From assembly GCA_015485495.1 (NCBI GenBank), contig WFTL01000034.1, positions 17,540 to 81,539 of the forward strand: DNA of 64,000 nucleotides, written 5' to 3'. Position 1 is the first letter of the stretch; every line of letters begins with the position of its first letter. The position numbers and the translations under genes are program-made. Origin of the DNA: Planctomycetaceae bacterium. Its GTDB lineage: Bacteria > Planctomycetota > Planctomycetia > Planctomycetales > Planctomycetaceae. Below the pieces are notes generated by a model. It did not search any database. It was not told the origin of the DNA and was given only the letters and a program-made list of their open reading frames with translations. Positions 25,364 through 35,340 of this stretch are shown piece by piece.

Positions 25364-26509
25364 TCAGCCGGACGGCAGGGCGGCCGTTCGTTCGGAAACG
25401 GCAGCGCTGACGGGAGCCCAGCGGATGTGAGCGAAACCGGCCGCCATTCGATCGGCGATGTCGTCCATGCAGATTCCTGCCGCAACGAGAATGAGGTGAT
25501 CTCCTTCGCGGACGGGATCGCAGCGGTTGGCAAGAAGGACTTCGTCAAGTCGGGACAGGACAGTGGGGACGGAGGCGGAGATCACATTGCCGTATCCGGC
25601 CAGATTGTTGAGAAACTCGACATCGGGAAATTCCGGACGGGCGGCGGCGACCAGTGCCTTGAGCAGTTTTGCGCTGGGCTGGTGAGGAATCACGATGACG
25701 CGTTCGCCGGCCCGCACCGTGTCGGAATCCAGGGCCGTTCGCAGACTGGACAGCATCAGTTCGATGGCATTCAGAAAGACGGGTTCCGGATTCATCCGCA
25801 TGACGGTGCGTCGGCAGGGACGCCCGCGGAAACAGAAAACATCGGTGTGATCGGTTCGAAACAGCGGATCCGGATTGGGACGACGACAGGAGGGAATCGG
25901 CACGTCGTCCACAATGATGCGGTCCAGGGGCATCTGCCCGCCGTGTTCCAGAATCGCTCCGATGGCACCGGCAGAAACGAGTCCGCAGAACAGGCGGTCG
26001 GATGCGTCGTGCCAGTATTCCGGTGTTTCCACGGTCAGCAGCGCCACGCGGCCATCCGACGGCAGAGTATCGACTTCCAGACTGGCATCCTGAAGAAGTT
26101 TCAGAAACCCGGTACAGCCGTGATTGAAGGGAGTGATGTGGCCGACCGGAAGATCCAGCCGGCTTTCCAGTTCACGGGCCATCCGGACACACGCACGCCG
26201 GTCTGTGTGAGAATGGCACAACAGCACGGAACTGCAGTCATGCAGACTGTAGCCGGAATTTCGTTCGAGCTGTTCACACAGTCGGACGGCCACTGCCGCA
26301 GGCGTGACGCCTTTACGGAGAATGCGGCGATGGCGAATTCCGGTCGACTTCCGAATGCTGCTCAGGCCGGCAAAGCCCTCGGCTCCCCCCAGTCGAGACA
26401 GCTTCAGGACAGCGTCATTATCCAGCAGATCGAACAGATCGTCCTGATCATACACGTCGGCGATCGCCGAAATCCCCGGCGTACCGGCGTCCCGCCCGGT
26501 AAAATGCAT
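25364..26509 (-). CDS. Ketoacyl-ACP synthase III-like (FabH-family) protein
   Basis: This 381-residue protein has the KAS III thiolase fold. The catalytic triad is visible: Cys132 in FNHGCTGFLKLLQ, His in VIPHQPSAKLLKAL and Asn in AGYGNVISASVPTVL. The N-terminal STGIRHRRI matches the KAS III TGIxxRRI motif. FabH condenses acetyl-CoA with malonyl-ACP, whereas relatives make other Claisen products or transfer acyl groups. No acpP, fabD or fabG is adjacent, so the substrate is open. The motif HQPS replaces the usual HQAN, and the chain is about 60 residues longer than FabH. The start is ATG 26509 (GAGGA nine nt upstream) or GTG 26512. Confidence 0.82.
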   Translation of the reverse strand: MHFTGRDAGTPGISAIADVYDQDDLFDLLDNDAVLKLSRLGGAEGFAGLSSIRKSTGIRHRRILRKGVTPAAVAVRLCEQLERNSGYSLHDCSSVLLCHSHTDRRACVRMARELESRLDLPVGHITPFNHGCTGFLKLLQDASLEVDTLPSDGRVALLTVETPEYWHDASDRLFCGLVSAGAIGAILEHGGQMPLDRIIVDDVPIPSCRRPNPDPLFRTDHTDVFCFRGRPCRRTVMRMNPEPVFLNAIELMLSSLRTALDSDTVRAGERVIVIPHQPSAKLLKALVAAARPEFPDVEFLNNLAGYGNVISASVPTVLSRLDEVLLANRCDPVREGDHLILVAAGICMDDIADRMAAGFAHIRWAPVSAAVSERTAALPSG

Positions 26510-27118
26510 CACAGCGATTCCTCGCAGCCCGACCCCTGTCTTGCATGCGAATCGATTGGGAACCAGTGACGTTCCCAATTACGATTCTCCCCGGCGCAAA
26601 GGCTAGCAGATTTCCCCCCGATGGGTACTCAAAGACAGGGACGAACGGCCGTTTTTGGGGGAACAACAGAACAACTGCAGAAACAGGACCTTCAGACTGC
26701 ACAGGTTTCCCATGTTCCCGGATTTTTGCTCAGCGGCCCCGAACGCTCGTCCGTCCACGCTGGAGGCATCGTACGCAGCCTTTGGGAAAGCGTAATGGCC
26801 ATCCGGTTGATGGGCGAAGACGGGCGGGGCCGATGGACCGGCCGGTCGGGGCAGTTCCATTTCGAATGGCCTGGATCAGGCTGATCGGGCCGGGTTCCGA
26901 CATTGGAATCGGCACACGATCTGAATCAGAATCGGGATTCACACGATGAAACTCGCTGCCACCGGCTGCGAGATGGTTTTCGGCCTGGCCGGTACGCGCT
27001 GCTGGTGTGTCTTCGGAATCGGAAAGGAGGCGGCGGGATCCGCACGATTGCAACCAGGCAGCGGGCGCGTCAGACTTTTTGGCCACCTGCATGACCAGGC
27101 ATCTGGATATTCTGTGTG
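26510..27118. other. Divergent intergenic region KAS III-like / yifB
   Basis: This 609-nt region has no convincing gene. A 57-codon frame at 26946-27119 ends on the yifB start, but I do not accept it as real. The region also contains the palindrome AACGGCCGTT near 26643. No clear promoter pair was found for either flanking gene. Confidence 0.4.
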
Positions 27119-28660
27119 ATGCTGTCGCGCCTTGCCACGTACACGCTGCTGGGAATTGAAGCGCTTCCGGTGGAAGTCGAAGTCGACATTTCACCGGCAT
27201 CGCTGCCAAAGACGATTCTGGTCGGTCTGGCAGAAGCAGCCGTTCGCGAAAGCACGCATCGGATCGAGCGGGCTTTGGTCAACAGCGGCTATGGTCGACC
27301 CGTGGACCGGGTGGTGATCAATCTGTCGCCGGCCGATCTGCCCAAGGATGCGGCGGCTCTGGATCTGCCGATCGCTCTGGGACTGCTGGTGGCCGATGGT
27401 CAGGTGGAGGCGGCGGAGGAGTTTTCGGAATCGGTGTTCGTCGGGGAGCTGGCTCTGGACGGCAGTCTGCGTTCGGTACGGGGCGTGCTCTCGATGGCTC
27501 TGGCGGCACGCGAAGCCGGTCGCCGGCACATTGTGGTTCCGGCGGCAAACGCGCAGGAAGCGGCCGTCGTGGACGGGATCGACGTGATCGCTGTGGGGAT
27601 GCTGGCGGAAGCGGTGGGGTTTCTGACCGCTTCGCTGCCGCTGACTCCTGTGCCCTTCAGCTGGGAGCAGGCCCGCGAGGAATACGGCCGTTACGACATC
27701 GATTATTCGGATGTGAAAGGGCAGGAATCCGCCAAGCGAGCCCTCACGGTGGCCGCGGCAGGCTGTCATCACATTCTGATGATCGGCAGTCCGGGAACGG
27801 GCAAGACGCTTCTGTCTCAGCGGCTGGGCACCATTCTTCCTGAACTGGAGCCGGAAGAAAGTCTGGAAACAACGAGAATCTACAGTGCGGTGGCTCAACT
27901 GGAACCCGGACAGCCTCTCATGCTGCGGCGGCCGTTTCGGGCGCCCCATCACACGATCAGCGAAGCGGGACTGGTCGGCGGCGGCAGTATTCCTCAGCCC
28001 GGTGAAATCAGTCTGGCTCACCACGGCGTTCTGTTTCTCGACGAGCTGCCGGAATTCAATCGACGGACACTGGAAGTGCTTCGGCAGCCGCTGGAGGATC
28101 AGCGGGTGACGATCTCCCGGGCCACCGGCAGCATGACGTTTCCTTCCAGTGTGATGCTGGTGGCGGCCATGAACCCGTGTCCGTGCGGATTTCGTGCGGA
28201 TCCCCGCCGGCAGTGCACGTGCACTCCCATGCAGATCGAACGGTATCTCAGCCGGATCAGCGGGCCGCTTCTGGACCGCATCGATATTCACATCGAAGTG
28301 CCGCCGGTTCCTTTTCGGGAACTGTCCGACACGAATTCAGGGACATCGAGTTCTGTCATGAGAGACCAGGTTCGGGCAGCGCGTGACCGTCAGCGGCATC
28401 GCTTTCGCGGAGAAGCGCATCACGTCAACGGAAAAATGCAGGCCCGACAGATTCGAAAACACTGCCGGCTGTCGGAAGGCGCTGCGGCTCTGCTGAAAAA
28501 TGCCATGGATGACATGGGGCTGTCGGCGCGGGCGCACGACAAAATTCTGCGAATCAGCCGGACCATCGCTGATCTGGATGACAGTGAAGACATCGAGGAA
28601 ATCCACCTGTCGGAAGCGGTCAACTTCCGGACGCTCGATCGAAGTTTCTGGCAGCAGTAG
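27119..28660 (+). CDS. yifB: YifB/ComM-family Mg-chelatase-like AAA+ ATPase
   Basis: This is a hexameric helicase-like AAA+ protein. ComM, the best studied member, promotes branch migration during natural transformation. The 513-residue product begins MLSRLATYTLLGIEALPVEV as family members do. The N-terminal Lon-like domain (residues ~1-170) precedes the AAA+ core: Walker A MIGSPGTGKTLLSQRL, Walker B GVLFLDELPEFNR and sensor AAMNPCPCGF. A zinc-binding-like CPCG/CTC segment follows, as is typical. A GTG immediately before the ATG could also start translation; neither has a clear ribosome binding site. Confidence 0.95.
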   Translation: MLSRLATYTLLGIEALPVEVEVDISPASLPKTILVGLAEAAVRESTHRIERALVNSGYGRPVDRVVINLSPADLPKDAAALDLPIALGLLVADGQVEAAEEFSESVFVGELALDGSLRSVRGVLSMALAAREAGRRHIVVPAANAQEAAVVDGIDVIAVGMLAEAVGFLTASLPLTPVPFSWEQAREEYGRYDIDYSDVKGQESAKRALTVAAAGCHHILMIGSPGTGKTLLSQRLGTILPELEPEESLETTRIYSAVAQLEPGQPLMLRRPFRAPHHTISEAGLVGGGSIPQPGEISLAHHGVLFLDELPEFNRRTLEVLRQPLEDQRVTISRATGSMTFPSSVMLVAAMNPCPCGFRADPRRQCTCTPMQIERYLSRISGPLLDRIDIHIEVPPVPFRELSDTNSGTSSSVMRDQVRAARDRQRHRFRGEAHHVNGKMQARQIRKHCRLSEGAAALLKNAMDDMGLSARAHDKILRISRTIADLDDSEDIEEIHLSEAVNFRTLDRSFWQQ

Positions 28661-28879
28661 ATCCGGCGCATGGATTTTCCGGACTGCGGGCGCCCAGGCC
28701 GGTTCGGCAGTTCCGTACCCGGACATCTGCTTTCGAAGTGACCGAAGATCCGGATGACCGAACACCGGGGGCTTCGTGAGGTTGCCGAATGAAACCGGCC
28801 TGTGTTATAGACCATGCGGCGTTGTGTGACAGACCACGCGGCGGCCCCCGTTCATGTTCGAGTGCAGGAACTGATGCTG

Positions 28880-30523
28880 ATGGCGTCCTTCAGACTGCTT
28901 CTGGCCGGTGGAATCTGTTTTCTGGCGATGTCAGCTTCGGGGTGGAGCCAGGAGGATTCGCCCGGTCCGCTTCCGCAGTCTGCTGATGCGGTGCAGACCG
29001 GGGACGCCGCTGATGCCGACGGCCCGCCGGTGGAAACCGCGCCGAAGGCGGATTCCCAGGATGCCGGCGATTCGCTCATGGATCGCATCGACCGGCGTTT
29101 CGGTCAGGTCGTGAAGATCATGCTGACCGTCCTTTTCTGGGATCCCGTTCCCGGCGATGCCAATATCCCTTTGATCGTTCTGGTTCTGCTGTTCGGATCC
29201 GTGTTTTTCACCTTCTACCACGGGTGGCTCAACCTGCGCGGGTTTCGACACGCCATCGACGTGACCCGGGGCTGCTATGACAATCCGGATGATCCCGGTG
29301 AGATTTCGCACTTTCAGGCGCTCACGTCGGCACTGAGTGCCACGGTGGGGCTGGGGAACATTGCCAGCGTGGCCGTGGCCATCCATGAAGGCGGGCCGGG
29401 AGCCGTTGTGTGGATGGTGATTCTGGGCGTGTTCGGCATGACGGCCAAGTTCAACGAATGCACGCTGGCCCAGGTGTTCCGGCGCATCCGTCCCGACGGC
29501 ACGGTGCATGGGGGTCCCATGTACTATCTGGAAATCGGTCTGCAGGAACGCGGCCTGCCGTCTGCTCTGGCCAAAACCTTCGGTCTGGTGTTCGCTCTGT
29601 TCTGCATCGGCGGATCGCTGGGGGGCGGCAACATGTTTCAGGCCAATCAGGCTACAGCGGCCGTGGTGCATATTCTGGACGAATTTCAGATCGTTTCGAC
29701 GCCGGATCGATGGCGCGGTCTGGTGGGAGGCGTTCTGCTGATTCTGGTGGGGCTGGTGATCGTGGGCGGGATTCGCCGCATCGGCCAGGTGACGGAACGC
29801 ATCATTCCTCTGATGTGCGGAGTGTACGTTCTGGCCAGTCTGGCCATTCTGCTGGCCCATGCGTCTGAGCTGGGAGACACTGTGATGCTCATTCTGAAAT
29901 CCGCAGCGGATCCCGGTGCAGCTTACGGCGGATTTCTGGGCGTGATGGTTCTGGGAATCAAGCGGGCCGTCTTTTCCAATGAAGCGGGAATCGGATCGGC
30001 CGCGATCGCTCATGCGGCCGCCAAAACGGATGAACCGGTGCGCGAAGGAATCGTGGCCATGCTGGGACCGTTCATCGATACGGTCGTCATCTGCACGATG
30101 ACGGCTCTGGTGGTGATCATCACGGGAGCGTACACAGCCGAAGGCGAGCTGCAGGGCGTGGAAATCACTCAGAAGGCCTTTTCCAGCATGGCGAGCTGGT
30201 TTCCCGTTGTTCTGGGGGTGTCCGTGTTCCTGTTCGCGTATTCGACGATGATCAGCTGGTCGTATTACGGAGAAAAGGCCTGGCAGTATGTTCTGGGGGA
30301 ATCCCGTCAGGCGACGCTGGTTTACCGGTTTCTGTTTCTGGCGTTTATTGTTCTGGGCGCCGTGTCGTCTCTGGACAACGTGATCACGTTTTCCGACATG
30401 ATGATTCTGTCGATGGCCTTTCCCAACGTGATCGGCGGCATCATTCTGGCACCGCGCGTGAAGGGGATGCTGCAGGATTACTGGAGCCGGTACCGCAGCG
30501 GGGAATTCACCCGTTATTCATGA
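28880..30523 (+). CDS. Alanine/glycine:cation symporter (AGCS family) with N-terminal signal
   Basis: This is a Na+-coupled alanine or glycine uptake protein of the AGCS (AlsT/DagA) family. The transporter core starts near residue 90, with the signatures ALSATVGLGNIASVAVAIHE, GGPMYYLEIGLQERG and FSNEAGIGSAAIAHAAAKTD. The N-terminus is odd: MASFRLLLAGGICFLAMSAS looks like a cleavable signal peptide, and ~60 acidic, Ala-rich residues separate it from the first core helix. AGGAA lies nine nt before the ATG at 28880; ATG at 28874 is possible. It converges with gatA, 63 bp away. I do not see other amino-acid transport genes next to it. Confidence 0.92.
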   Translation: MASFRLLLAGGICFLAMSASGWSQEDSPGPLPQSADAVQTGDAADADGPPVETAPKADSQDAGDSLMDRIDRRFGQVVKIMLTVLFWDPVPGDANIPLIVLVLLFGSVFFTFYHGWLNLRGFRHAIDVTRGCYDNPDDPGEISHFQALTSALSATVGLGNIASVAVAIHEGGPGAVVWMVILGVFGMTAKFNECTLAQVFRRIRPDGTVHGGPMYYLEIGLQERGLPSALAKTFGLVFALFCIGGSLGGGNMFQANQATAAVVHILDEFQIVSTPDRWRGLVGGVLLILVGLVIVGGIRRIGQVTERIIPLMCGVYVLASLAILLAHASELGDTVMLILKSAADPGAAYGGFLGVMVLGIKRAVFSNEAGIGSAAIAHAAAKTDEPVREGIVAMLGPFIDTVVICTMTALVVIITGAYTAEGELQGVEITQKAFSSMASWFPVVLGVSVFLFAYSTMISWSYYGEKAWQYVLGESRQATLVYRFLFLAFIVLGAVSSLDNVITFSDMMILSMAFPNVIGGIILAPRVKGMLQDYWSRYRSGEFTRYS

Positions 30524-30586
30524 AATCGGCCTGCCGCTGATCGTCGCCGGATGATGCTGCGGGCGTTCAGGACAGGGCCGCGATTT

Positions 30587-32023
30587 TCACGACAGGACCG
30601 CATCGGCCAGACGCAGCAGCCGGGATTCTTCGAACGGCGGGGCCTGGAACTGAACGGCCAGGGGCAGCCCGTTTTCGGATCGGCCGGCCGGGACGGAAAT
30701 CGCCGGAATACCGGCCAGATTGGCGCTGATCGTATAAATGTCGCTCAGATACATCGCCAGCGGATCGTCCGTCTTTTCGCCGATCCGGAAAGCCGGCGTG
30801 GGCGTGACGGGACCGGCCAGCACATCGACATTTCGAAATGCCGCATCGAAGTCTTCGCGAATTCGTCTTCGCACCTTCAGTGCGGTCAGATAATAGGCAT
30901 CGTAGTAGCCGGCCGACAGAGCGTAGGTTCCGAGCATGATCCGCCGCTTCACTTCCGGACCGAATCCCTCGCCTCGGCTGCGACAGTAAACGTCCATCAG
31001 GTCTGTACAGCCGTCGGCCCGCCGCCCGTAGTGAATGCCGTCGTAGCGGGCCAGATTGCTGGACGCTTCACTGGACGCCACCAGATAGTAAGTGGCCACG
31101 CAGTATTTCGAATGCGGCAGTCGGACGGTCCGGACGGATGCTCCGCGTTCTTCCAGTTGATGAACCGTTCTGCGGACAGCATCCGCCATTTCTTCATCGA
31201 GTCCTTCGGCGAAATGGTCTTCGATGAGTCCGATTCTCAGATCGCTCAGAGGCCGTGACAGTTCCGTCCGATAGTCGGGAACCTGGTGCCGGACGGACGT
31301 GGAATCGCGCACATCGTGGCCGGCAACCGCCTGCAGCAGCAGGGCCGCACCCACTGCGTCCCGGGCGAACGGACCGATCTGGTCCAGGGAACTGGCGAAG
31401 GCCACGAGCCCGTAGCGGGAAACGCGGCCATACGTCGGTTTCAGACCCACACAGCCGCAAAAAGCGGCCGGCTGCCGGATGGATCCACCGGTGTCCGATC
31501 CGAGGGCCAGGGGAACCAGGCCGGCACTGACGGCCGCAGCGGACCCTCCGCTGGATCCTCCCGGAATTCGCTGAGGATCATCCGGATGGCGCGTGGGGCC
31601 CCAGGCGGATGTTTCCGTGGAGGATCCCATGGCGAATTCATCCATGTTGGTCGTGCCGATGATGATGCCGTCGGCTGCCTGGATGGCTTCTGTGACATGA
31701 GCATCGTAGGGGGGGCGGAATGATTCCAGCATGCGGCTTCCGCAGGTGCACGGCAGGTGCCGGCAGCAGATGTTGTCTTTGATGGCCACCGGCAGGCCCG
31801 CCAGCAGTCCGAGTGGTTCACCGGCCCGGCGGCGCTCATCGATCCGGTCCGCCCGCTTCAGGGCGCCCTCGGCGTCGACGTGGACCATCGCATGGATGGT
31901 GTCGTCCTGAGCGGAAATGGCCTCCAGACAGGATTCCACCAGCTGACGGGATGTCAGATTTCCGGAGGACAGGGCAGTCAGCAGTTCTGCAACGGGGCGT
32001 GACGGCAGGGATGAAACAGGCAT
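30587..32023 (-). CDS. gatA: Aspartyl/glutamyl-tRNA(Asn/Gln) amidotransferase subunit A
   Basis: GatA hydrolyses glutamine (or asparagine) and passes ammonia to GatB, which amidates misacylated Glu-tRNAGln or Asp-tRNAAsn. The 478-residue amidase-signature protein has the catalytic Lys in [10 protein letters not shown], the cis-Ser in [15 protein letters not shown] and the nucleophile Ser in [16 protein letters not shown]. The GatA-specific [20 protein letters not shown] identifies it among amidases. gatC and gatB are not adjacent, so the complex is encoded by scattered genes, as in many bacteria. No clear Shine-Dalgarno site precedes the ATG at 32023. Confidence 0.95.
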   Translation of the reverse strand: MPVSSLPSRPVAELLTALSSGNLTSRQLVESCLEAISAQDDTIHAMVHVDAEGALKRADRIDERRRAGEPLGLLAGLPVAIKDNICCRHLPCTCGSRMLESFRPPYDAHVTEAIQAADGIIIGTTNMDEFAMGSSTETSAWGPTRHPDDPQRIPGGSSGGSAAAVSAGLVPLALGSDTGGSIRQPAAFCGCVGLKPTYGRVSRYGLVAFASSLDQIGPFARDAVGAALLLQAVAGHDVRDSTSVRHQVPDYRTELSRPLSDLRIGLIEDHFAEGLDEEMADAVRRTVHQLEERGASVRTVRLPHSKYCVATYYLVASSEASSNLARYDGIHYGRRADGCTDLMDVYCRSRGEGFGPEVKRRIMLGTYALSAGYYDAYYLTALKVRRRIREDFDAAFRNVDVLAGPVTPTPAFRIGEKTDDPLAMYLSDIYTISANLAGIPAISVPAGRSENGLPLAVQFQAPPFEESRLLRLADAVLS

Positions 32024-32465
32024 GGCAGTGATCGAACGGGCTCAGAATGGCAGTGGCCGCACAGCATAGAAATCTGCGGGCACCATGCACACCCACGGAG
32101 AGACAGATCCCTGGAAAGTCAGACAGGGCCGTGACTCCGCGCGGTTTCCGACAGGTCCGGGCCACAGGCCGCGCAGCCATCGCGGACAAATGGCATGTGT
32201 CGGCGGGAGAGAACCGGCGGCGCTGCCGGCGTGTCGGAGTCCCGGGGGACGGGGAGGAGCCGGAGCGCTGGGGACTGGTCGGTCGCGAGAACGCGCCGAC
32301 GCGTTCTGTGAAGGAGCCGCTGAGAAATCGGGGATGGCCGATTGTGTCCTGCCGGCGATTGATCACAATTCGAGGGCGACCGGCGACGGCCGGTCTGAAT
32401 CAGCGAAAGAATCTTTGCCGAGGCGACGGTCCGGTTCCTGCCTGAACTGAACAGTGAAACTGAGC
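32024..32465. other. Divergent intergenic region gatA / aminotransferase
   Basis: This 442-nt gap has open frames in several phases, but none has recognisable composition or a good start. I see no clear promoter, hairpin or repeat. Confidence 0.35.
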
Positions 32466-33881
32466 ATGTCTGTGGAATCTCCCGCCCGCGGGGCCGTTCT
32501 CGAGTACGACGGAGAAGATCGTTCGAATTCTCTGCGGGCCCGGCTGCTGGCGACCGAACCGCAGTGTCTGCGAACAGAAACGCCCACACTGGCGATGATT
32601 GAACGCAGTGCCGGCAGCTATCACTGGACCAGTGACGGACGCCGGCTGGCCGATTTCACGTCCGGGGTACTGGTGGCCAATCTCGGCCACAACCCGGCGG
32701 AGTGGTGGAAACGGCTGATGAATTACCTGAATCTGGATCCGACAGCCGCTGCGGAAACGGACGGCTGTCTCAAAGCGGTGCCACTGACAACTTACAATGC
32801 GGGCTGTCCCGTCGAAGTGGAAGCCACGGATCGTCTGCTGGAAAGTCTGAGGTCGGCTCCCGGCGGATCCCGCATGGAACAGATTCTGTGGGCCGCCAGT
32901 GGCAGCGAAGCCGTGCAGAAGGCGCTGTGGGCATGTCTGGCTCAGAAGCCGGGCCGCGACCGGATTCTGGCCACACGCGGGGGATTTCACGGAAAGAAAG
33001 GACTGGCCGGAGCGGTCACTGGTGATGAATCGTCGCCGGAGCGGGATCCCCGGGTTCGATTCATCGCCTTTCCCAAAGAAGAATGTCGGTCTCTGGAACG
33101 GCGCGAACAGCCGCTGGATCTGGAACCGTATCGAAACGAACTGCGGGCGGTACGGGAAGAACTGGGCGACCGGATCTGTGCGCTGATCACCGAGCCGTAT
33201 CTGGGCGGCGGCGGTTCCTATCATCCTCAGCCGGAATACCTGCAGCTTCTGGAACGCTTCTGCCGGGAACACGATATCGCCTTCGTGCTGGATGAAATTC
33301 AGGCGAACTTTGGCCGTACCGGTCCCATGTATGCCTTCACGCGATACGGTGTCGAACCGGACATCGTGCTGCTGGGAAAGGGGCTGGGCAATGGAATCCC
33401 TGTGGACTGCGCAGCCGGCCGGGCCGACCTGTTCGCCGCTCTTCAGTACGGTGAAGGTTCTGACACCTGGAGTGCCCATCCTCTCGGGTGCGCGGCCGTC
33501 CTGGCGACGCTGGACATGTTTCGTGACCATCCGATTCTGGAAAACGCCGCCGTTTTGTCCGATGTGATCCGCGAAGGACTGCTGAGACTGAACGAGCTGC
33601 CGGCCGTGGCTGCCGTGCGGGGAGAAGGAACGGTCTGGGGACTGGAATGCGCGGCACTGGATCGGTTTTCCGCAGATCAGGTGGCGATGCAGGTCGTTCG
33701 GTCCTGTTATCTGGGGGATTCTGCCGGCCGTGCCGTTCACCTGCTCGGTCCTCTGGCCGGATGCGTCATCCGCATCGCGCCGCCTCTGACAATGGCGGCA
33801 GACGAAGCCAGGGACTGTCTGGACGCGATGTATGACATCATCGCCGGGCTGCCGGACAGCATCAGGGCGTCGGCCGACTGA
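32466..33881 (+). CDS. Class III (PLP-dependent) aminotransferase
   Basis: This 471-residue enzyme belongs to the class III aminotransferases (acetylornithine, 4-aminobutyrate and diaminobutyrate type). The signature FVLDEIQANFGRTGPMYAF leads to the PLP lysine in IVLLGKGLGNGIPVDC. The PLP phosphate segment AASGSEAVQKALWACL and WSAHPLGCAAVLATLDMF complete the active site. The substrate cannot be named. BioA is unlikely because the BioA-specific N-terminal motifs are absent. The ATG at 32466 is chosen; a GTG 12 bases earlier is possible, and neither has a strong ribosome binding site. Confidence 0.87.
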   Translation: MSVESPARGAVLEYDGEDRSNSLRARLLATEPQCLRTETPTLAMIERSAGSYHWTSDGRRLADFTSGVLVANLGHNPAEWWKRLMNYLNLDPTAAAETDGCLKAVPLTTYNAGCPVEVEATDRLLESLRSAPGGSRMEQILWAASGSEAVQKALWACLAQKPGRDRILATRGGFHGKKGLAGAVTGDESSPERDPRVRFIAFPKEECRSLERREQPLDLEPYRNELRAVREELGDRICALITEPYLGGGGSYHPQPEYLQLLERFCREHDIAFVLDEIQANFGRTGPMYAFTRYGVEPDIVLLGKGLGNGIPVDCAAGRADLFAALQYGEGSDTWSAHPLGCAAVLATLDMFRDHPILENAAVLSDVIREGLLRLNELPAVAAVRGEGTVWGLECAALDRFSADQVAMQVVRSCYLGDSAGRAVHLLGPLAGCVIRIAPPLTMAADEARDCLDAMYDIIAGLPDSIRASAD

Positions 33882-34107
33882 CCATTCTATTCGTCGTGAA
33901 CAGACCGACTGTCTCCGGACATTCCGGCCAGCATGCGCGCAAGAATCGTCACACCTGTCGGTTTTGCAGGTTGAGCGATGGGGGTTCCGAAGTTGGCCGA
34001 TAACGGAATGAGTGATTCGTGGTGTCCGGGACCGCTTTCTGCCGGCTGTATCCGGTGTATCGGTCGTTTTGTTCCGGCGGCTGCTGTCGACCTGTTCGGG
34101 GCCCCCC

Positions 34108-35340
34108 ATGCCGTTTCCTGCTGCGTTCCGTATCCTGAAAGCCGGACAGGTGGCCGGCGCCGTGATGCTTGTTCTCATAACCGCTGCCGCGTCTGCGCTC
34201 AGCGCTGTGCCGGTCGAGCCGGTGCCGGATCCGCTGCCGGACAGCAATGGCGGACGTTCGGAGCTGACCGGCGGTTCCACCGGTCAGTGCGGCTCCGAGC
34301 AGGGGCCGGCGTTCTGGATCGTGTCGACGGAATGTTCCCGCCAGAGCTTCGATCGAAGCTGCCCCGTTTTTCGGCCTCAGGTGACGTTCGTTCGCCGCTG
34401 CGGACACCGCCGGGGCATTCCTTTCAGGCAGATGCTCCAGTCGCTGCGTCCGGATATCCCAATCTGCATCAAGGTCCACGGCAGTTTCGTGTCCCGGGAA
34501 GGAATCATCGATGAAGGACACATCACGTACCGCTGGCTGTGTTCTGCGGCCTGTGGCGCGAAAATGCAGTTGATCCATTTTACGTGGCCCAGTTCGCGTC
34601 CCTGGCTGACTCCCACGATTCAGTGCGATGTCAACATCCTGGGCCGCCGCGCCGCTCGCAACGGCTGGTATCTGGCAGAACTGATCCGGCACCTGCCGCC
34701 GGGAACGCCCGTATGTCTCATTGGTCACAGCCACGGCTGTCGACTCATTTCATCCGCACTGCATCTGATGGGAGGCGGCCGTGTCCAGGGACATGCTCAT
34801 CCCGGGGCCCGCCGGAACGGACGGCCCATCCGTGTGGTCTTCGCGGCGGCGGCCATGCGCCACGACTGGCTCAATCCTGAAGAACGCTACGGGCGGGCAT
34901 TGTGCGTGGCCGAATGTCTGATGAATTTTCGCAACCGGCGCGACTGCGCTCTGAGGCTGTATCCGCTTCGCCATCCGTTTTCCGGACATTCACTGGCCAC
35001 GTCCGGATTCACAACGCGGGATCGACGACGTCTGAAGAGCTGGTCTCGAAAAGTCGCTCAGTACGACGTCACACCGCTCATCGGTCACGGCCACATGTGG
35101 CCGAACTATGTGGCGCACAGGCGGCTGGCACGTCTGATCCGCAGTTACGTGTACTTCACCGATCGGTTTCCGCAGACGCCGGCATCCGGGGCGCAGGCGT
35201 CCCGGCAGGCGACCGCCCCGTCGACCACCACAGGCCGGCTGCCGGTTCTCGCTGCTGCGGACGATTCACGCCAAAGTGGTATTCCGACTGATACAGCGGC
35301 AGCACGCCTGGCTGATTCGGGACAAGAACAGGTCCGCTGA
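34108..35340 (+). CDS. Secreted alpha/beta-hydrolase-like protein
   Basis: This 410-residue protein has a signal peptide (FRILKAGQVAGAVMLVLITA up to an Ala-rich end near residue 33) and a hydrolase-type core. The likely nucleophile elbow is in VCLIGHSHGCRLISSAL (GHSHG fits GxSxG). IKVHGSFV is a plausible oxyanion strand and HGHMWPN a plausible catalytic His segment. Substrate and family are unknown. Extra Cys residues (CSRQSF, SCPVF, CGHR, CSAACG) hint at disulfides after export. The last ~60 residues are low-complexity and overlap a convergent gene by 185 bp, so the true end of the folded part is probably earlier. The ATG at 34108 is chosen for the signal peptide. Confidence 0.68.
   Translation: MPFPAAFRILKAGQVAGAVMLVLITAAASALSAVPVEPVPDPLPDSNGGRSELTGGSTGQCGSEQGPAFWIVSTECSRQSFDRSCPVFRPQVTFVRRCGHRRGIPFRQMLQSLRPDIPICIKVHGSFVSREGIIDEGHITYRWLCSAACGAKMQLIHFTWPSSRPWLTPTIQCDVNILGRRAARNGWYLAELIRHLPPGTPVCLIGHSHGCRLISSALHLMGGGRVQGHAHPGARRNGRPIRVVFAAAAMRHDWLNPEERYGRALCVAECLMNFRNRRDCALRLYPLRHPFSGHSLATSGFTTRDRRRLKSWSRKVAQYDVTPLIGHGHMWPNYVAHRRLARLIRSYVYFTDRFPQTPASGAQASRQATAPSTTTGRLPVLAAADDSRQSGIPTDTAAARLADSGQEQVR

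Noticed and set aside
26946..27119. Frame of 57 codons ending on the yifB start codon (TGATG)
   Set aside because: No ribosome binding site and no recognisable motif; the overlap is probably chance.
32466..33881. Assignment of the class III aminotransferase as BioA, partner of bioD
   Set aside because: It is 13 kb from bioD and lacks BioA-specific motifs; only the general class can be supported.
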